From NCBI RefSeq assembly GCF_026341775.1, contig NZ_JAPEOB010000001.1, positions 4,645,009 to 4,709,008 on the forward strand: 64,000 nt of DNA, read 5' to 3'. How positions within the stretch are numbered: the first letter of the stretch is position 1; every line of letters begins with the position of its first letter. Under the pieces are notes generated by a model, which saw nothing but the letters and a program-made list of their open reading frames with translations, was not told the DNA's origin and made no database searches. A program made the translations under genes and the position numbers. Shown in pieces: positions 8,494 to 17,400 of this stretch. This DNA is from Streptomyces sp. NBC_00654. Its GTDB lineage: Bacteria > Actinomycetota > Actinomycetes > Streptomycetales > Streptomycetaceae.

Positions 8494-9168
8494 GTGCCAG
8501 ACGCCGGAACGAGTATCCATGCATGGCGTATCGACAACCGGGACTATCAGCGTCAGACGGAACGGCGCGGACGCCGGTTCGCCTACACGAGCCTCGATCC
8601 CGCGCGTACGGCGCTGGTCGTGATCGACATGGTGCCGTTCTTCCTCGACGCCAACCCCTACGCCCGCGGCATCGTCCCGAACATCCAGCACCTCGCCGAC
8701 CGCATGCGGAGCGCCGGCGGAACGGTCGCCTGGGTCCTGCCCGCGCGCACCGAACGCACCGAGGTCGGGGACGAATTCCACGGCCCCGAAGCGGCCGAGA
8801 TGTTCCGCAACGCCGGCGGTACCGGACCGCTGCCGGACCGGCTCTGGCACGGTCTCACCCCCGGCACCGACGACCTCCTGGTGAAGAAGTCCGCACCCAG
8901 CGCCTTCTTCCCCGGCCGCTGCCCACTGCCCGAACTGCTCCGGGAACGCGAGGTGAACACGGTTCTGATCACCGGCACCGTCACCAACGTGTGCTGCGAG
9001 TCATCGGCCCGCGACGCCTGGACCCTCGGCTACCGGGTCATCATGGTCGCCGACGCCAACGCGACCGGCCGCGACCAGGACCACAACGCCACACTGCGCA
9101 CGGTCTACCGGTCCTTCGGAGACGTCCGGTCAACCGCGGATGTCCATGCGCTGATCGGCGGCGGCTGA
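8494..9168 (+). CDS. Isochorismatase-family cysteine hydrolase
   Basis: A 224-residue protein with the expected catalytic triad of the isochorismatase/nicotinamidase fold: Asp in LVVIDMVPFF (about residue 45), Lys in LVKKSAPSAFF (about 131) and Cys in the signature TNVCCESSARDAW (about 167). The family hydrolyses small amides or vinyl ethers such as isochorismate, nicotinamide or N-carbamoyl compounds; the substrate cannot be read from sequence. GTG 8494 has AGGAG (8482-8486) 7 bases upstream, so the long in-frame extension back to 8254 is probably not part of it. There is no pathway neighbour. The 3' end overlaps a convergent gene by 64 bp. Confidence 0.85.
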   Translation: MPDAGTSIHAWRIDNRDYQRQTERRGRRFAYTSLDPARTALVVIDMVPFFLDANPYARGIVPNIQHLADRMRSAGGTVAWVLPARTERTEVGDEFHGPEAAEMFRNAGGTGPLPDRLWHGLTPGTDDLLVKKSAPSAFFPGRCPLPELLREREVNTVLITGTVTNVCCESSARDAWTLGYRVIMVADANATGRDQDHNATLRTVYRSFGDVRSTADVHALIGGG

Positions 9169-9641
9169 CCGCCCTCGCCGCCCGCGTCCCGCTCGGTGTG
9201 GTGGGCAGGCCTCTGGGCCGGGTCCGTAACCCGGGACTCGTGCAGTGCAAGGAGTTCGTGGAGGTCGTTGGCGACCATGACCTGCGCGAGACGGCCGGCG
9301 ACGGTCACGACCCGGGTCCAGCCCTCCGCGCGCAGGTACTCCACGTCGGTGTCGTTCGGGGCCTCCCCCTCGACGGCGGCGAGAGCGGCATCGAGCTGCC
9401 TCATGAGTACAACCTCTTCCTCGGTGCGCAGCCCGATGCCGAGGTACCGCTCGGGGTGCTGTGCATCACCGAAGTCGTCGAACAGGGTGTGGCAGACCTG
9501 GTCCAGGTTCTCGAACGTGGCCGGGTCGAGCCAGACATCACGTTGCCACGGCGGATTGGCCAGTGCCAGCACCGCCGGCACCAGATGGATTCGAGCACGC
9601 GCGGTGAGCAACTGGTCGTCCACCCGGCGGAGTTTATCCAC
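9105..9641 (-). CDS. Hypothetical protein resembling the SCO4402 type
   Basis: A 178-residue frame from GTG 9641. It begins VDKLRRVDDQLLTARARIHL and contains VPAVLALANPPWQRDVWLD and VEYLRAEGWTRVVTVAGRLAQVM, which resemble the small soluble SCO4402-type proteins of Streptomyces from memory. The last 40 residues overlap the convergent hydrolase gene and look non-native, so the original end may have been lost. Beyond the start the frame becomes shadow sequence. It is the first of several damaged minus-strand genes extending to 10.7 kb. Function unknown. Confidence 0.5.
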   Translation of the reverse strand: MDKLRRVDDQLLTARARIHLVPAVLALANPPWQRDVWLDPATFENLDQVCHTLFDDFGDAQHPERYLGIGLRTEEEVVLMRQLDAALAAVEGEAPNDTDVEYLRAEGWTRVVTVAGRLAQVMVANDLHELLALHESRVTDPAQRPAHHTERDAGGEGGQPPPISAWTSAVDRTSPKDR

Positions 9642-9837
9642 AGAGCGGACGACCAGTGCAGTCGGACGTCTTCCCAGGCTCCTGTCACGGTTCCACCGAG
9701 GGGGCGGGCGACGCGGTCCCGGGCCAGGAGCAGGGCGACCAGCTACTCCAGTTCCACAGGAGCGTCCGGACACAGAGTGCGCAGTCGGGGCAGGTGGCTC
9801 TTTGATGTGCTGGTATCAGGTGCCAGGATGTGCCAGT

Positions 9838-10008
9838 GAAGCGGTGCGGTGTGTCGGACAAAGCCTCGGGTGCCATGAAGGCCAGGGTGCCGATCAGGAC
9901 GCCGGTGGTGGTGATGTCGTGCCGCCCGTCACCGCTCTTGGTGATGCCGAAGTCCACGACGGTGGCCTCACCGTTGTCCCGGACCATGATGTTGGACGGC
10001 TTGATGTC
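9838..10008 (-). pseudogene. Ser/Thr protein kinase fragment
   Basis: A minus-strand stretch encodes DIKPSNIMVRDNGEATVVDF then GITKSGDGRHDITTTGVLIG and TLAFMAPEAL. These are the catalytic loop (DIKPSN), the DFG motif and the APE motif of a eukaryotic-type kinase. The N-lobe, the start and everything after the APE helix are missing. Its 5' edge is joined directly to the immunity-type gene below, so it is the scar of a recombination or deletion. Confidence 0.75.
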
Positions 10009-10396
10009 CTACGAACCGCTCGACCTTGCTCCGCAGGTCTGACGAGAGGTCGGAGAGGCTGCCGACGATGAAAGTCAGTTGCCTCGCAAGCTCCGGATAA
10101 GCACTCCAGACAGCCGAGTTCCTGGTCAGGACCGCCCGCAGCAGGTCGCCCTCGTACATGTGGCCTTCGGCCAGCGGGTTGTCACGAAGGACCTCCACCG
10201 CGAGCGGAAGAAGCACCGGCAGCCCAATGTCCTGCCCGATCAGCAGGCGCAGGTCCTCAACAGTCAGAGTCCCGACCGGCCGACTCCGCAGAGCAGCCGC
10301 CGTCGCGATGAGACGGGTGGCGTCAGGCGCGGGCGCCTGCCAACGATCACGCTCAAGCTCCTCAAGGGACCGCCGACGGTCGATAGATACAGTCAC
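9968..10396 (-). CDS. CdiI_2-type immunity protein, altered C-terminus
   Basis: From GTG 10396 the protein reads VTVSIDRRRSLEELERDRWQ and continues RSRPVGTLTVEDLRLLIGQD then LPVLLPLAVEVLRDNPLAEG. From memory this matches the actinobacterial proteins annotated as contact-dependent growth inhibition immunity proteins (CdiI_2). After about residue 127 (KVERF) the frame enters the kinase fragment at about 10008 and ends in GHQAVQHHGPGQR, which is not native. Most of the domain is therefore present but the tail was replaced by deletion. No toxin gene accompanies it. The family is likely; activity is doubtful. Confidence 0.6.
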   Translation of the reverse strand: MTVSIDRRRSLEELERDRWQAPAPDATRLIATAAALRSRPVGTLTVEDLRLLIGQDIGLPVLLPLAVEVLRDNPLAEGHMYEGDLLRAVLTRNSAVWSAYPELARQLTFIVGSLSDLSSDLRSKVERFVGHQAVQHHGPGQR

Positions 10397-10420
10397 CAGA
10401 CGATTCTCTCGTGAATGCGT

Positions 10421-10468
10421 GTGGTCGGGCAGCCGGAGACCATTGCTGATCTCCGGCTGCCCGACCAC
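10421..10468. terminator. 19-bp perfect hairpin
   Basis: GTGGTCGGGCAGCCGGAGA (10421-10439) is exactly complementary to 10450-10468, with a 10-base loop. It lies between a broken gene and the immunity gene on the minus strand and probably works as a terminator. It could also be an attenuator for the immunity gene, whose start lies 25 bases beyond it. Confidence 0.75.
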
Positions 10469-10469
10469 A

Positions 10470-10739
10470 ACGCGAGATCTCCAACACGGCCTTGATGCGG
10501 GAGTAGACGTCGCCGTCGGGTGAGCGCAGCTCCTCCGGTCGTCGGCCAGCCGGTGCAGGGCCCAGCCGGGGATGGCCCGCAGATCGGCGAAGCCGCGGGG
10601 GAAGCGCCGCAGCCCGGCTGTGATCACGCTCTCCACCTGGATTTCTTTGGGCCTGCCGCCGGACCTTCGCTCCCAAGACGAGCGACTGGACGTCCACCGA
10701 CGCGACCGCCTCGCTGGCCTCTTTCACGAATACCAACAT
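10470..10739 (-). pseudogene. Gene broken by two frameshifts, upstream of the CdiI gene
   Basis: Starting at ATG 10739, three frames must be joined: MLVFVKEASEAVASVDVQSL then VLGAKVRRQAQ; a shift near 10652 to ESVITAGLRRFPRGFADLRA then IPGWALHRLADD; a shift near 10533 to EELRSPDGDVYSRIKAVLEI. The pieces follow one another without gaps and look like one small soluble protein of about 90 residues. Two independent lesions argue for a real pseudogene. The family is not recognised. Confidence 0.55.
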
Positions 10740-10844
10740 GCCGCGTGACCAAAACGGATGTGGTTCACGGTACCTACAGGGTTGTGCGACCGCTGATGAC
10801 GATGGCCCCCAGGGCTCTTGAGTTCTAGTGGTCGTCGCAACACC

Positions 10845-10880
10845 CCAGTTCAACGACTGGCAGCGGTCGGCGTCACGCCC
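10845..10880. repeat. Fragment F of the structured repeat
   Basis: Only the second half of the repeat survives: CCAGTTCAACGACTGG followed by a GTCACGCCC end. Both arms of the small stem have changed together (CCGGT/ACCGG to CCAGT/ACTGG), so pairing is retained. The bases just before (about 10828-10843) resemble the end of an IS30-type element. Confidence 0.6.
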
Positions 10881-10963
10881 GCTCCATCGCCCGTCGCGTG
10901 TACCGGCTCGCGGTCATCTGTCAGCTTACGCTGGCCGGTTCTCCGTTCTCGGTTCTTACGGAG

Positions 10964-11377
10964 TCACGCGGAGGCATTCTCTGTCTTGCTGACGGAGCAG
11001 GTGGTTTCGAGGATGTTCCCGGACCCGTATTCTCCCAGGCAGACCTTGTAGCGAATCCACCCGTTTTCGGGGAGGTTCAGGTTGTGGTCGACCTTTCCGT
11101 CGCCGTCTGAGCCTGAGTGGTTCCACTTTTCCAGCGGCAGCCCGTCGGACCGTGATCCGGTGACAACGACGGAGTGGCCGTCGGCCTTGTTGTCCCAGAT
11201 CAGCATGTGGTCCCCGGCCTTGACGAAGGACGCTGACCCGGCACACGTGGTGTAGTTGTTGCTGGTGCACAGGTCGCCGACGTGCTGGGCTGCGGCCTGT
11301 GCGATGGCTGGGGGGACACCGACCGCGACCGCGGCGGTGAGCGAGGAAACCGCTAAGGCCCATTTACTGGCGTTCAT
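10964..11377 (-). CDS. Small secreted protein with four cysteines
   Basis: A 137-residue precursor. MNASKWALAVSSLTAAVAVG is the start of a Sec signal peptide, cleaved after about AIAQAAA (residues 25-31). The mature part has Cys in GDLCTSNNYTTCAG, YKVCLGEYG and ETTCSVSK, enough for two disulfides, and is rich in Asn, Asp and Gly (SDGDGKVDHNLNLPENGWIR), a beta-rich composition. ATG 11377 has AGGAGG about 10 bases upstream. No family is recognised. It stands alone, one of five small exported proteins in the window. Confidence 0.75.
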   Translation of the reverse strand: MNASKWALAVSSLTAAVAVGVPPAIAQAAAQHVGDLCTSNNYTTCAGSASFVKAGDHMLIWDNKADGHSVVVTGSRSDGLPLEKWNHSGSDGDGKVDHNLNLPENGWIRYKVCLGEYGSGNILETTCSVSKTENASA

Positions 11378-11969
11378 CTGGTTCGACCCTCCTGCGAAGT
11401 TGTCCAAGGGGGCGGGCCGGCATGCGGTGCGCCTCCGCTCCCTTCTTCGTAGATGAACTCTAGGGCCGTGTATTTGCGGGATACAGTCATGCGGCGGACA
11501 TTGGCGGATAACTGAGGACCGCTTGACACTTGACCATGCCTGGCATGACCTCGTCATGCTGCCCATTAGAGGGGGCTGTTCATACCCATACTGGTGGCCA
11601 CGGGGCTCCTCGCGAATGGCCGAGAATTCCGCCGTTCGCCCGTTGGCTCTGCCGGTAGAACCCTTACGAACCCATGGAAGTTCAACGACCGGCCATGCCC
11701 TGCGTCACGCTCGCTCCGCCCCGGGCCGCGCGAGCGGGGGCGCTGCGCCGCTCCGTGGGCGCCGTGAGGACGGTGCGGGTCCCTGTGGATCCCGCACTGT
11801 CCACTGTCGGTAGGCCCGCATCGCGCCTGTCAGGCGATGTCGTCTTCGCGGCACATATGGGTATGTATTAAGCAAGTGCCATTGAAATAGAGGCAGTTGG
11901 CATATTCGTGATGTACCGGCACTTTTTCATGCATCGCCCGGGTGGGTGGTGCGAGGGAGGGAGAGCAGC
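11378..11969. other. Intergenic region with a repeat fragment
   Basis: There is no supported gene. It holds the divergent upstream regions of the secreted protein and the HTH-like gene. Bases 11685-11716 (GTTCAACGACCGGCC and a following CGTCACGC) are a second fragment of the structured repeat. The last 100 bp are AT-richer and probably include the promoter of the next gene. Confidence 0.4.
11685..11716. repeat. Fragment G of the structured repeat
   Basis: A short remnant sharing GTTCAACGACCGGCC and the terminal GCGTCACGC with the full copies. The large terminator hairpin is absent. Confidence 0.4.
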
Positions 11970-12713
11970 ATGGGCAGGCGCATGGAGTACGACGGGGACC
12001 ATGCGGCCGGGCGGCTGGGGGTGCCGCAGTACGCGTTCCGGTGGGCGGTGCGCACCGGGGCCGTGCCGGCCCCGGACGCAGGCCCGGAGACATGGTCACG
12101 GGCCGCGGTGGAGGCGATGGACGCGGAGGCGATCCGCACCGCGATGGGAGGCGGGCCGCTGAGCGGCCGGCAGGCTGCCGACCGGCTGGCCGAGGCCCTG
12201 GGCACACCGGCCCCGTCCGGCGCGACGACCCTGGTGGAGCTGGAGAAGGCCGGGCTGCTGTTCAGCCTGTCCGCCGACCCGGAGCAGCTGCTGTTCCACC
12301 CCGGGCAGATCGCCACCCTGGCAGCCCGCCCCGACCCGGCCCGGCTGCTGGCCGGGGCGGCGCTGCTCGGCCCGGACCAGGCCGCCGCGCGCCTCGGTGT
12401 CCGCCGCACCGACTGGGACCACCTGAACCGGCTCGACTGGATCACCCCCGACCAGGAGGTACGGGTGAAGTTCGGCGCGGCCCAGGGCGGCACGCACCGG
12501 ATCCCGCTCTACCGCACCGACCGCATCGACCGGGTACCGGCAGACCACCCGGAAGCGGACTGGGACGCGCTGCGCGCGCTCCGCAAAGGACAGCGCTCAC
12601 CCCTCGCCAAGCTCACCAGCGGAGCGGAAAATAGAAGGGGAAGCGCTCGGCCACATGGAGTTCCCGAGTACCCCGGACGACGCCACGTGATGCCAGCTGC
12701 GCCGACAGCATGA
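11970..12713 (+). CDS. Predicted DNA-binding protein with a chimeric C-terminus
   Basis: ATG 11970 is preceded by GGGAGGGAG. The protein starts MGRRMEYDGDHAAGRLGVPQ and has three repeats of an HTH-like pattern: DHAAGRLGVPQYAFRWAVRT (about 10-29), GRQAADRLAEALGTPAPSG (about 68-86) and DQAAARLGVRRTDWDHLNRL (about 132-151). These look like excisionase or plasmid-type DNA-binding units. After about residue 220 (KLTSGAEN) the frame becomes Arg/Pro-rich: from 12637 the DNA instead encodes, in another frame, the tail of the small protein at 6946-7155. The native C-terminus was therefore replaced. A partial copy of residues 50-110 lies at 21237. Confidence 0.6.
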   Translation: MGRRMEYDGDHAAGRLGVPQYAFRWAVRTGAVPAPDAGPETWSRAAVEAMDAEAIRTAMGGGPLSGRQAADRLAEALGTPAPSGATTLVELEKAGLLFSLSADPEQLLFHPGQIATLAARPDPARLLAGAALLGPDQAAARLGVRRTDWDHLNRLDWITPDQEVRVKFGAAQGGTHRIPLYRTDRIDRVPADHPEADWDALRALRKGQRSPLAKLTSGAENRRGSARPHGVPEYPGRRHVMPAAPTA

Positions 12714-12804
12714 GACCCCGGGAGCCAACGCCCGGGGTCTCTGTGTGACATGACGTGACGTCTGTCCTGCCGGTTCAACGACCGGCCAAGGCTGGTGTCA
12801 CGCC
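12701..12804. repeat. Structured intergenic repeat, copy B
   Basis: The stem GAGACCCCGGG / CCCGGGGTCTC has the 8-base loop AGCCAACG. It is followed by the same GACATGACGTGACGTC block, CCGGTTCAACGACCGG hairpin and GGTGTCACG end as copy A. It also shares about 50 bp with copy A on the left, including the tail of the LPDTPDGTP-type gene. Confidence 0.8.
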
Positions 12805-12910
12805 CTACGTCTGAACAGCGGGCGTGACTGGAGAACGTGTCGCTGTGTGCTCCGGGCCCGCCGGCGCTGTTTGCGCGGGCGGGCTCAGTGTGTGGGCGGC
12901 GGTGTCGGGC

Positions 12911-13285
12911 TCAGCAGCCCTTGACCTTGTTGACCTTGGACGGGTAGGGCCACGTGTAGTGCCCCCTGTAGCCCTTACCGATCTTGGTGCACTTGAAGTC
13001 CGGGCCGTAGTCGAGGATCACCCTCACGCGCTTGGCGCTCTTGCACTTGTTGGTGATGTACAGGTGGTCCGTGGCGCCCGAGAAGTCGGTCTTGAACTTG
13101 ACGCACTTGGGAACGTTGACGCGGTCGACGATCTGCATGATGTGCGGCCCGGCGGCCTGGGACCGGTGAGCAGTGGTGCTTTCGGCGGTCGTGGCGGGGG
13201 ACGCGGAGGCGGCCGATGCCGGGCCGATCAGCGATCCCAGCCCCAGGCCGGCGACTGCTGCGATCAGGCCAAGTGTGCGCTTCAT
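12911..13285 (-). CDS. Small secreted protein with tendamistat-like cysteine spacing
   Basis: A 124-residue precursor. MKRTLGLIAAVAGLGLGSLI begins a signal peptide, cleaved near ASA (residues 24-30). The mature domain is basic and holds four Cys (VPKCVKF, TNKCKSA, FKCTKIG and the C-terminal KGC). The middle spacing, Cys-18 residues-Cys around RVRVILDY, and the final spacing of about 25 residues resemble the two-disulfide alpha-amylase inhibitors of Streptomyces such as tendamistat, but the WRY inhibitory triplet is not present. I infer a small beta-sandwich; the inhibitor role is only a possibility. ATG 13285 is preceded by GAGGAAG. Confidence 0.6.
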   Translation of the reverse strand: MKRTLGLIAAVAGLGLGSLIGPASAASASPATTAESTTAHRSQAAGPHIMQIVDRVNVPKCVKFKTDFSGATDHLYITNKCKSAKRVRVILDYGPDFKCTKIGKGYRGHYTWPYPSKVNKVKGC

Positions 13286-13664
13286 GCTGTTCTTCCTCGC
13301 TTCTCCCGTAGTCGGAACACGCTGTGCTGTCGGTGCCATGCGATTCATCTGTTCTCCCACGAAGGTGGCTGCTGTTCTGTCTGCCGGCCACGTGGCTGTG
13401 CTCTCGATCAGCAGCGCGGGTGGCTGACGTGGCTGGCGGAGGCGGGACAGTGATGCGGCAGTGCTGCCTGATGCCCCGCGGGCCGGGTTACGCGAGGGGC
13501 TCGACCGATGCAGCACTGGGGATACGGGAGCCGAACCAGTCGTGCACCCGGTCGACGGATCGGCACGCGAGAGCAGTCCGGCGGTGGCCCTGTTTACGTG
13601 TACTGACGGGAGTGGCCCATTGCGGGCGGCTCCCGGCAGCGCCAGGTGCTGGTGCTTGTTCAGG

Positions 13665-14072
13665 TCAGCACTTGTTGTCCGGGTGTACGGAGCCGCCGTC
13701 GTCCAGGCGGGCGTTGTAGACCCAGCCCTGGAAGGTGGTGTTGTCGACCCGGACGTGGGTCCACTTGTTGCCGGCGGAGTTCTTCACCCAGCAGTGGTAG
13801 TTCAGCACCACCGCGGTGCCGACCGTGTAGGTGACGCCGCAGTCCTCGCTGGGACCGGAACGGAGCAGGGCACTGTCCCCCTTGGCGGTGCCCGTCCCGG
13901 GGGACTTGTTCGACCAGCCGACACCGCCGGGGCAGGCACTGGATCCGGTGGGCACGGCGGTGGCCGCAGGTGCTGTCGCGGTGAGGACTGCGCCCGCCAT
14001 GAGGAGCGATGCGGCGGCCGCGGTGGCCCACTTCCTGGTCCGGACGGGCGAATTCAGTGTGCGTGTGCTCAT
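13665..14072 (-). CDS. Small secreted SH3-like protein
   Basis: A 135-residue precursor. Basic residues (RTRKW) and a hydrophobic stretch (ATAAAASLLMAGAVL) form a signal peptide with cleavage around ATAVPTG. The mature part, with TAKGDSALLRSGPSEDCGVT, CWVKNSAGNKWTHVRVD and GWVYNARLDDGG, has the pattern of bacterial SH3-like domains that bind cell-wall peptides. Four Cys may form two disulfides. ATG 14072 lies 7 bases after AAGGAG; ATG 14075 is the codon before. It is one of a row of exported small proteins on this strand. Confidence 0.75.
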   Translation of the reverse strand: MSTRTLNSPVRTRKWATAAAASLLMAGAVLTATAPAATAVPTGSSACPGGVGWSNKSPGTGTAKGDSALLRSGPSEDCGVTYTVGTAVVLNYHCWVKNSAGNKWTHVRVDNTTFQGWVYNARLDDGGSVHPDNKC

Positions 14073-14461
14073 CATGTTTCTCCTTGTTCCAGAGGCAGCC
14101 GGGCGGCTGCTCGGTCGAGTCGTTCCTGGGCGAGTCCTGCTCCTTCTTGGCCTGGGCTCCTTCCAATCGGGATGCGGTCCCCTGTGACGCACCCTGCGGG
14201 TGGCGGCTGGCCGTGATGGTTCGCCGGGTTCGGGTTTGTGGTTCGCGGGCCGGCCGACCGGGTGTTGCGGGGCGGTGGTGTGCGGTCCGACGAGTTCGAT
14301 TTCACCGGGCGGGGAGTTGATTGGCAGCCCGTCTGAGCTGCACTGATCAATCATTTTTGGGGGATGGCTCGTTTGGCACCTGCCCCGTTGCGGCCCTGTG
14401 GCCCGTTTCCCTACGGTGGCCGTTCGCACAGGGCCGGCCGGTGTGGGAGCGGGGAAAATAC
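14073..14461. other. Divergent upstream region
   Basis: There is no supported gene. It contains the upstream regions of the secreted SH3-like protein (minus) and of the large nSTAND gene (plus). The segment near 14340-14365 is AT-richer and could be the nSTAND promoter, but no clear boxes are seen. Confidence 0.35.
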
Positions 14462-17400
14462 GTGGGGCGTCCGGAGAACCCGATCGATCCGCAGGACGGG
14501 CCGATTGCGCGGTTCGCTCACGAGCTGCGCAAACTGCGGGACGAGGCCGGCGCACCCGCCTACCGGGCCATGGCACGGCGGGCCGGCTACTCCGGGGCGA
14601 CACTCTCGCAGGCCGCCGGGGGCGAGCGTCTACCGACCCTGCCGGTCCTCCTGGCCTACGTCACCGTGTGCCGCGGCGACACCGCGGACTGGCAGCACCG
14701 GTGGGAGCGGGCGAACGCGGAACTCCTGCGCCTGCCCCGCCCGGCGGACCAGGACACCGAACCCCCCTACCGGGGGCTCGCACGCTTCGAGCCGGGTGAC
14801 GCGGACCTGTTCTTCGGCCGCGACCACCTCATCGACGACCTGCTCGAACTGGCCCGCAACCGCCGTGTCACCGCCCTTGTCGGAGCGTCGGGCAGCGGCA
14901 AGTCCTCCCTCCTGCGCGCCGGCCTGGTACCCCACCTCCGCCACACCGACCAACCCGCCCCACGGCCCGCAGCACTGCGCATCATCACCCCCGGCGCCCA
15001 CCCACTGCGCACCCACGAACAACGCCTGACCCCCGTAGCCACGACGGGTGGGAACGAGGGGGCGGCGACGTGGCTGATCGTCGATCAGTTCGAGGAAATC
15101 TTCACCCTGTGCCGGGATCCGGCCGAACGCACCGCGTTCATCGACCGGCTCCTGACCGCCAACGATCCCGACAGCCGGCTGCGCGTCCTGATCGCGATCC
15201 GGGCCGACTTCTACAACCGGTGCCTCGAACACCACAACCTGACCACCGTGCTGCGCGACGCCACCATGCCCGTCGGGCCGATGAACGCGGACGAACTGCG
15301 GGAAGCGATCGTCAAGCCCGCCACCGCCCGCGGACTGATCGTCGAACGCGGCCTGACCGCCCGCATCCTCCAGGACATCGACGGCGAACCCGGTGCCCTG
15401 CCCCTGATGTCCCACGCCCTCCTGGAAACCTGGCGCCGCCGCAGAGGCAAAGCCCTCACCGAAGCCGCCTACGACGCCGCCGACGGACTCCACGGCGCCA
15501 TCACCCACACCGCCGAAACCGCCTACACCACCCTCACACCCGCCCAGACCCTCCTCGCCCGCCGTATTCTGCTCCGCCTCATCACTCCCGGCGAAGGGAC
15601 CCAGGACACCCGGCGCCCCGTCGACCGCACCGAGCTCGACACCGCGGACCCCACCGACACCAACGCCGTACTCGAACGCCTCACCTCCGCCCGCCTCCTC
15701 ACCGTCGACGGCCCCACCATCGACCTCGCCCACGAAGCCCTCATCACCGCCTGGCCCAGACTCCGCCGATGGATCGACGAAGACCGCGAACGCCTGCGCA
15801 TCCACCGCCAGCTCACCGAAGCCACCCACATCTGGAACAACCTCGACCACGACCCCGGAGCCCTCTACCGCGGCACCCGACTCGCCACCGCCGAAGAAAC
15901 CTTCACAACACCCCAGGCACGATCCGACCTCACCCTCCCGGAACAGGAATTCCTCACCACCAGCACCACCACCCGCCACCACGAAGAACACAACGCCACC
16001 CGCACCACACGACGCCTGCGCCGGCTCACCACCACCCTGGCCGTCCTCCTCGCCCTCGCCCTCACCGCAGGAACCATCGCCTGGGACCAGTACCGCACCA
16101 GCGACAAGGAACGCCGCAGAACGTCAACCGCACAGCGCGTGGCGCAGTCCCGGGAGCTCGCCGCGCAGTCGGCAGCGCTGCTCGGCACGGACTCCGACCT
16201 CGCCTCACTGCTGGCCATCCAGGCATACAAGAGCCACCGGACCCCTCAGGCGCTGGAGAGTCTCCAGGCGGCGGCTGCCGCTCCTCTGCTTCAGAGACTC
16301 ACCGGGCACAACAACTGGGTGCACGCGGTGGCTTTCAGCCCCGACGGCCGCACCCTGACCACCGTCGGCGACAACGAAGCCCTGCTGTGGAACGTGACTA
16401 CGGGCCGTCTCAGCAAGCCCGTTCCCGATTTCAGTAAAGGTGTGTCCGCCCCCATGTCTATCAGTCCAGACGGGCAGACTCTGGCCACAATCCCCTTTTC
16501 GGACGGCCAAGAGGTGAGGCTGTGGGATGCGGCTGCCGGCCGCCTCCGCACGTTTGTTGGCGAGCGGGCCCGCAGAACGTTCGCACTGCAATTCAGTCCC
16601 GATGGGCGTACCCTCGCCACCGCGAGCACCCACGGGATGGTTCTGTGGAATACAAAGACCGCCAGAGCTCTTACCACCATTCGTCTGCAGAGTGAGGACT
16701 ACATGGCAGTGATGGCGTTCAGCCCTGACGGACGTACCCTGGCCGCCATCAGAGGTTCCGACCACAAGATCCTGTTGTGGAACGCGGCTACGGGCCACCT
16801 CCGCAAGGCCTTTCCCGGAGTTGCCGGAATGGTCGGCTCCATGGTTTTCAGCCCCGATGGACAGACACTGGCCACCGCGTTCGGCACCAATAACACTCCG
16901 GTGCGACTGTGGGACACCTCCACAGGCCGCCTCCGCAGAAGCCTCGACAAGCAGGCCAACGAGACAACGTCGTTGGCCTTCAGCCCAGACGGGCACACTC
17001 TGGCGACCGGCGGAGCTGATCACACGGTACGGCTGTGGGACACAGCCACCGGCAGCTCCGTCGCCTCGCTGCCAGGGCATACCGACATAGTGTCGTCAGT
17101 CGTGTTCAGCCCCGACGGGCATACCCTCGCCACCGGCTCCTGGGACCAGACGGTCCGGCTGTGGGACATGACAGCCACCCGAACCCGAGCAGTCCTTGCC
17201 GGGGAGGCGGTATCAGATGTGACATTCAGTCCGGATGGGCGCTCCCTGGCAACCGCCAGCAGCTTTCCCACCCAGTTGGACAGGTGGGACATAGCTAGCC
17301 GGAAGCCCCGCCTCCGGGTCTCCATACCGTTCAAAACGCCGGGCACGGTGGTCTTCGGCCCAGACAGACGGACCGTGCTCGACGTCGGCTTCCCTGACGG

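Noticed and set aside
14630..15991. Long open frame on the minus strand opposite the nSTAND gene
   Set aside because: It is Gly/Val/Glu-rich shadow sequence typical of antisense GC-rich DNA; the plus strand has clear Walker motifs and FSPDG repeats.
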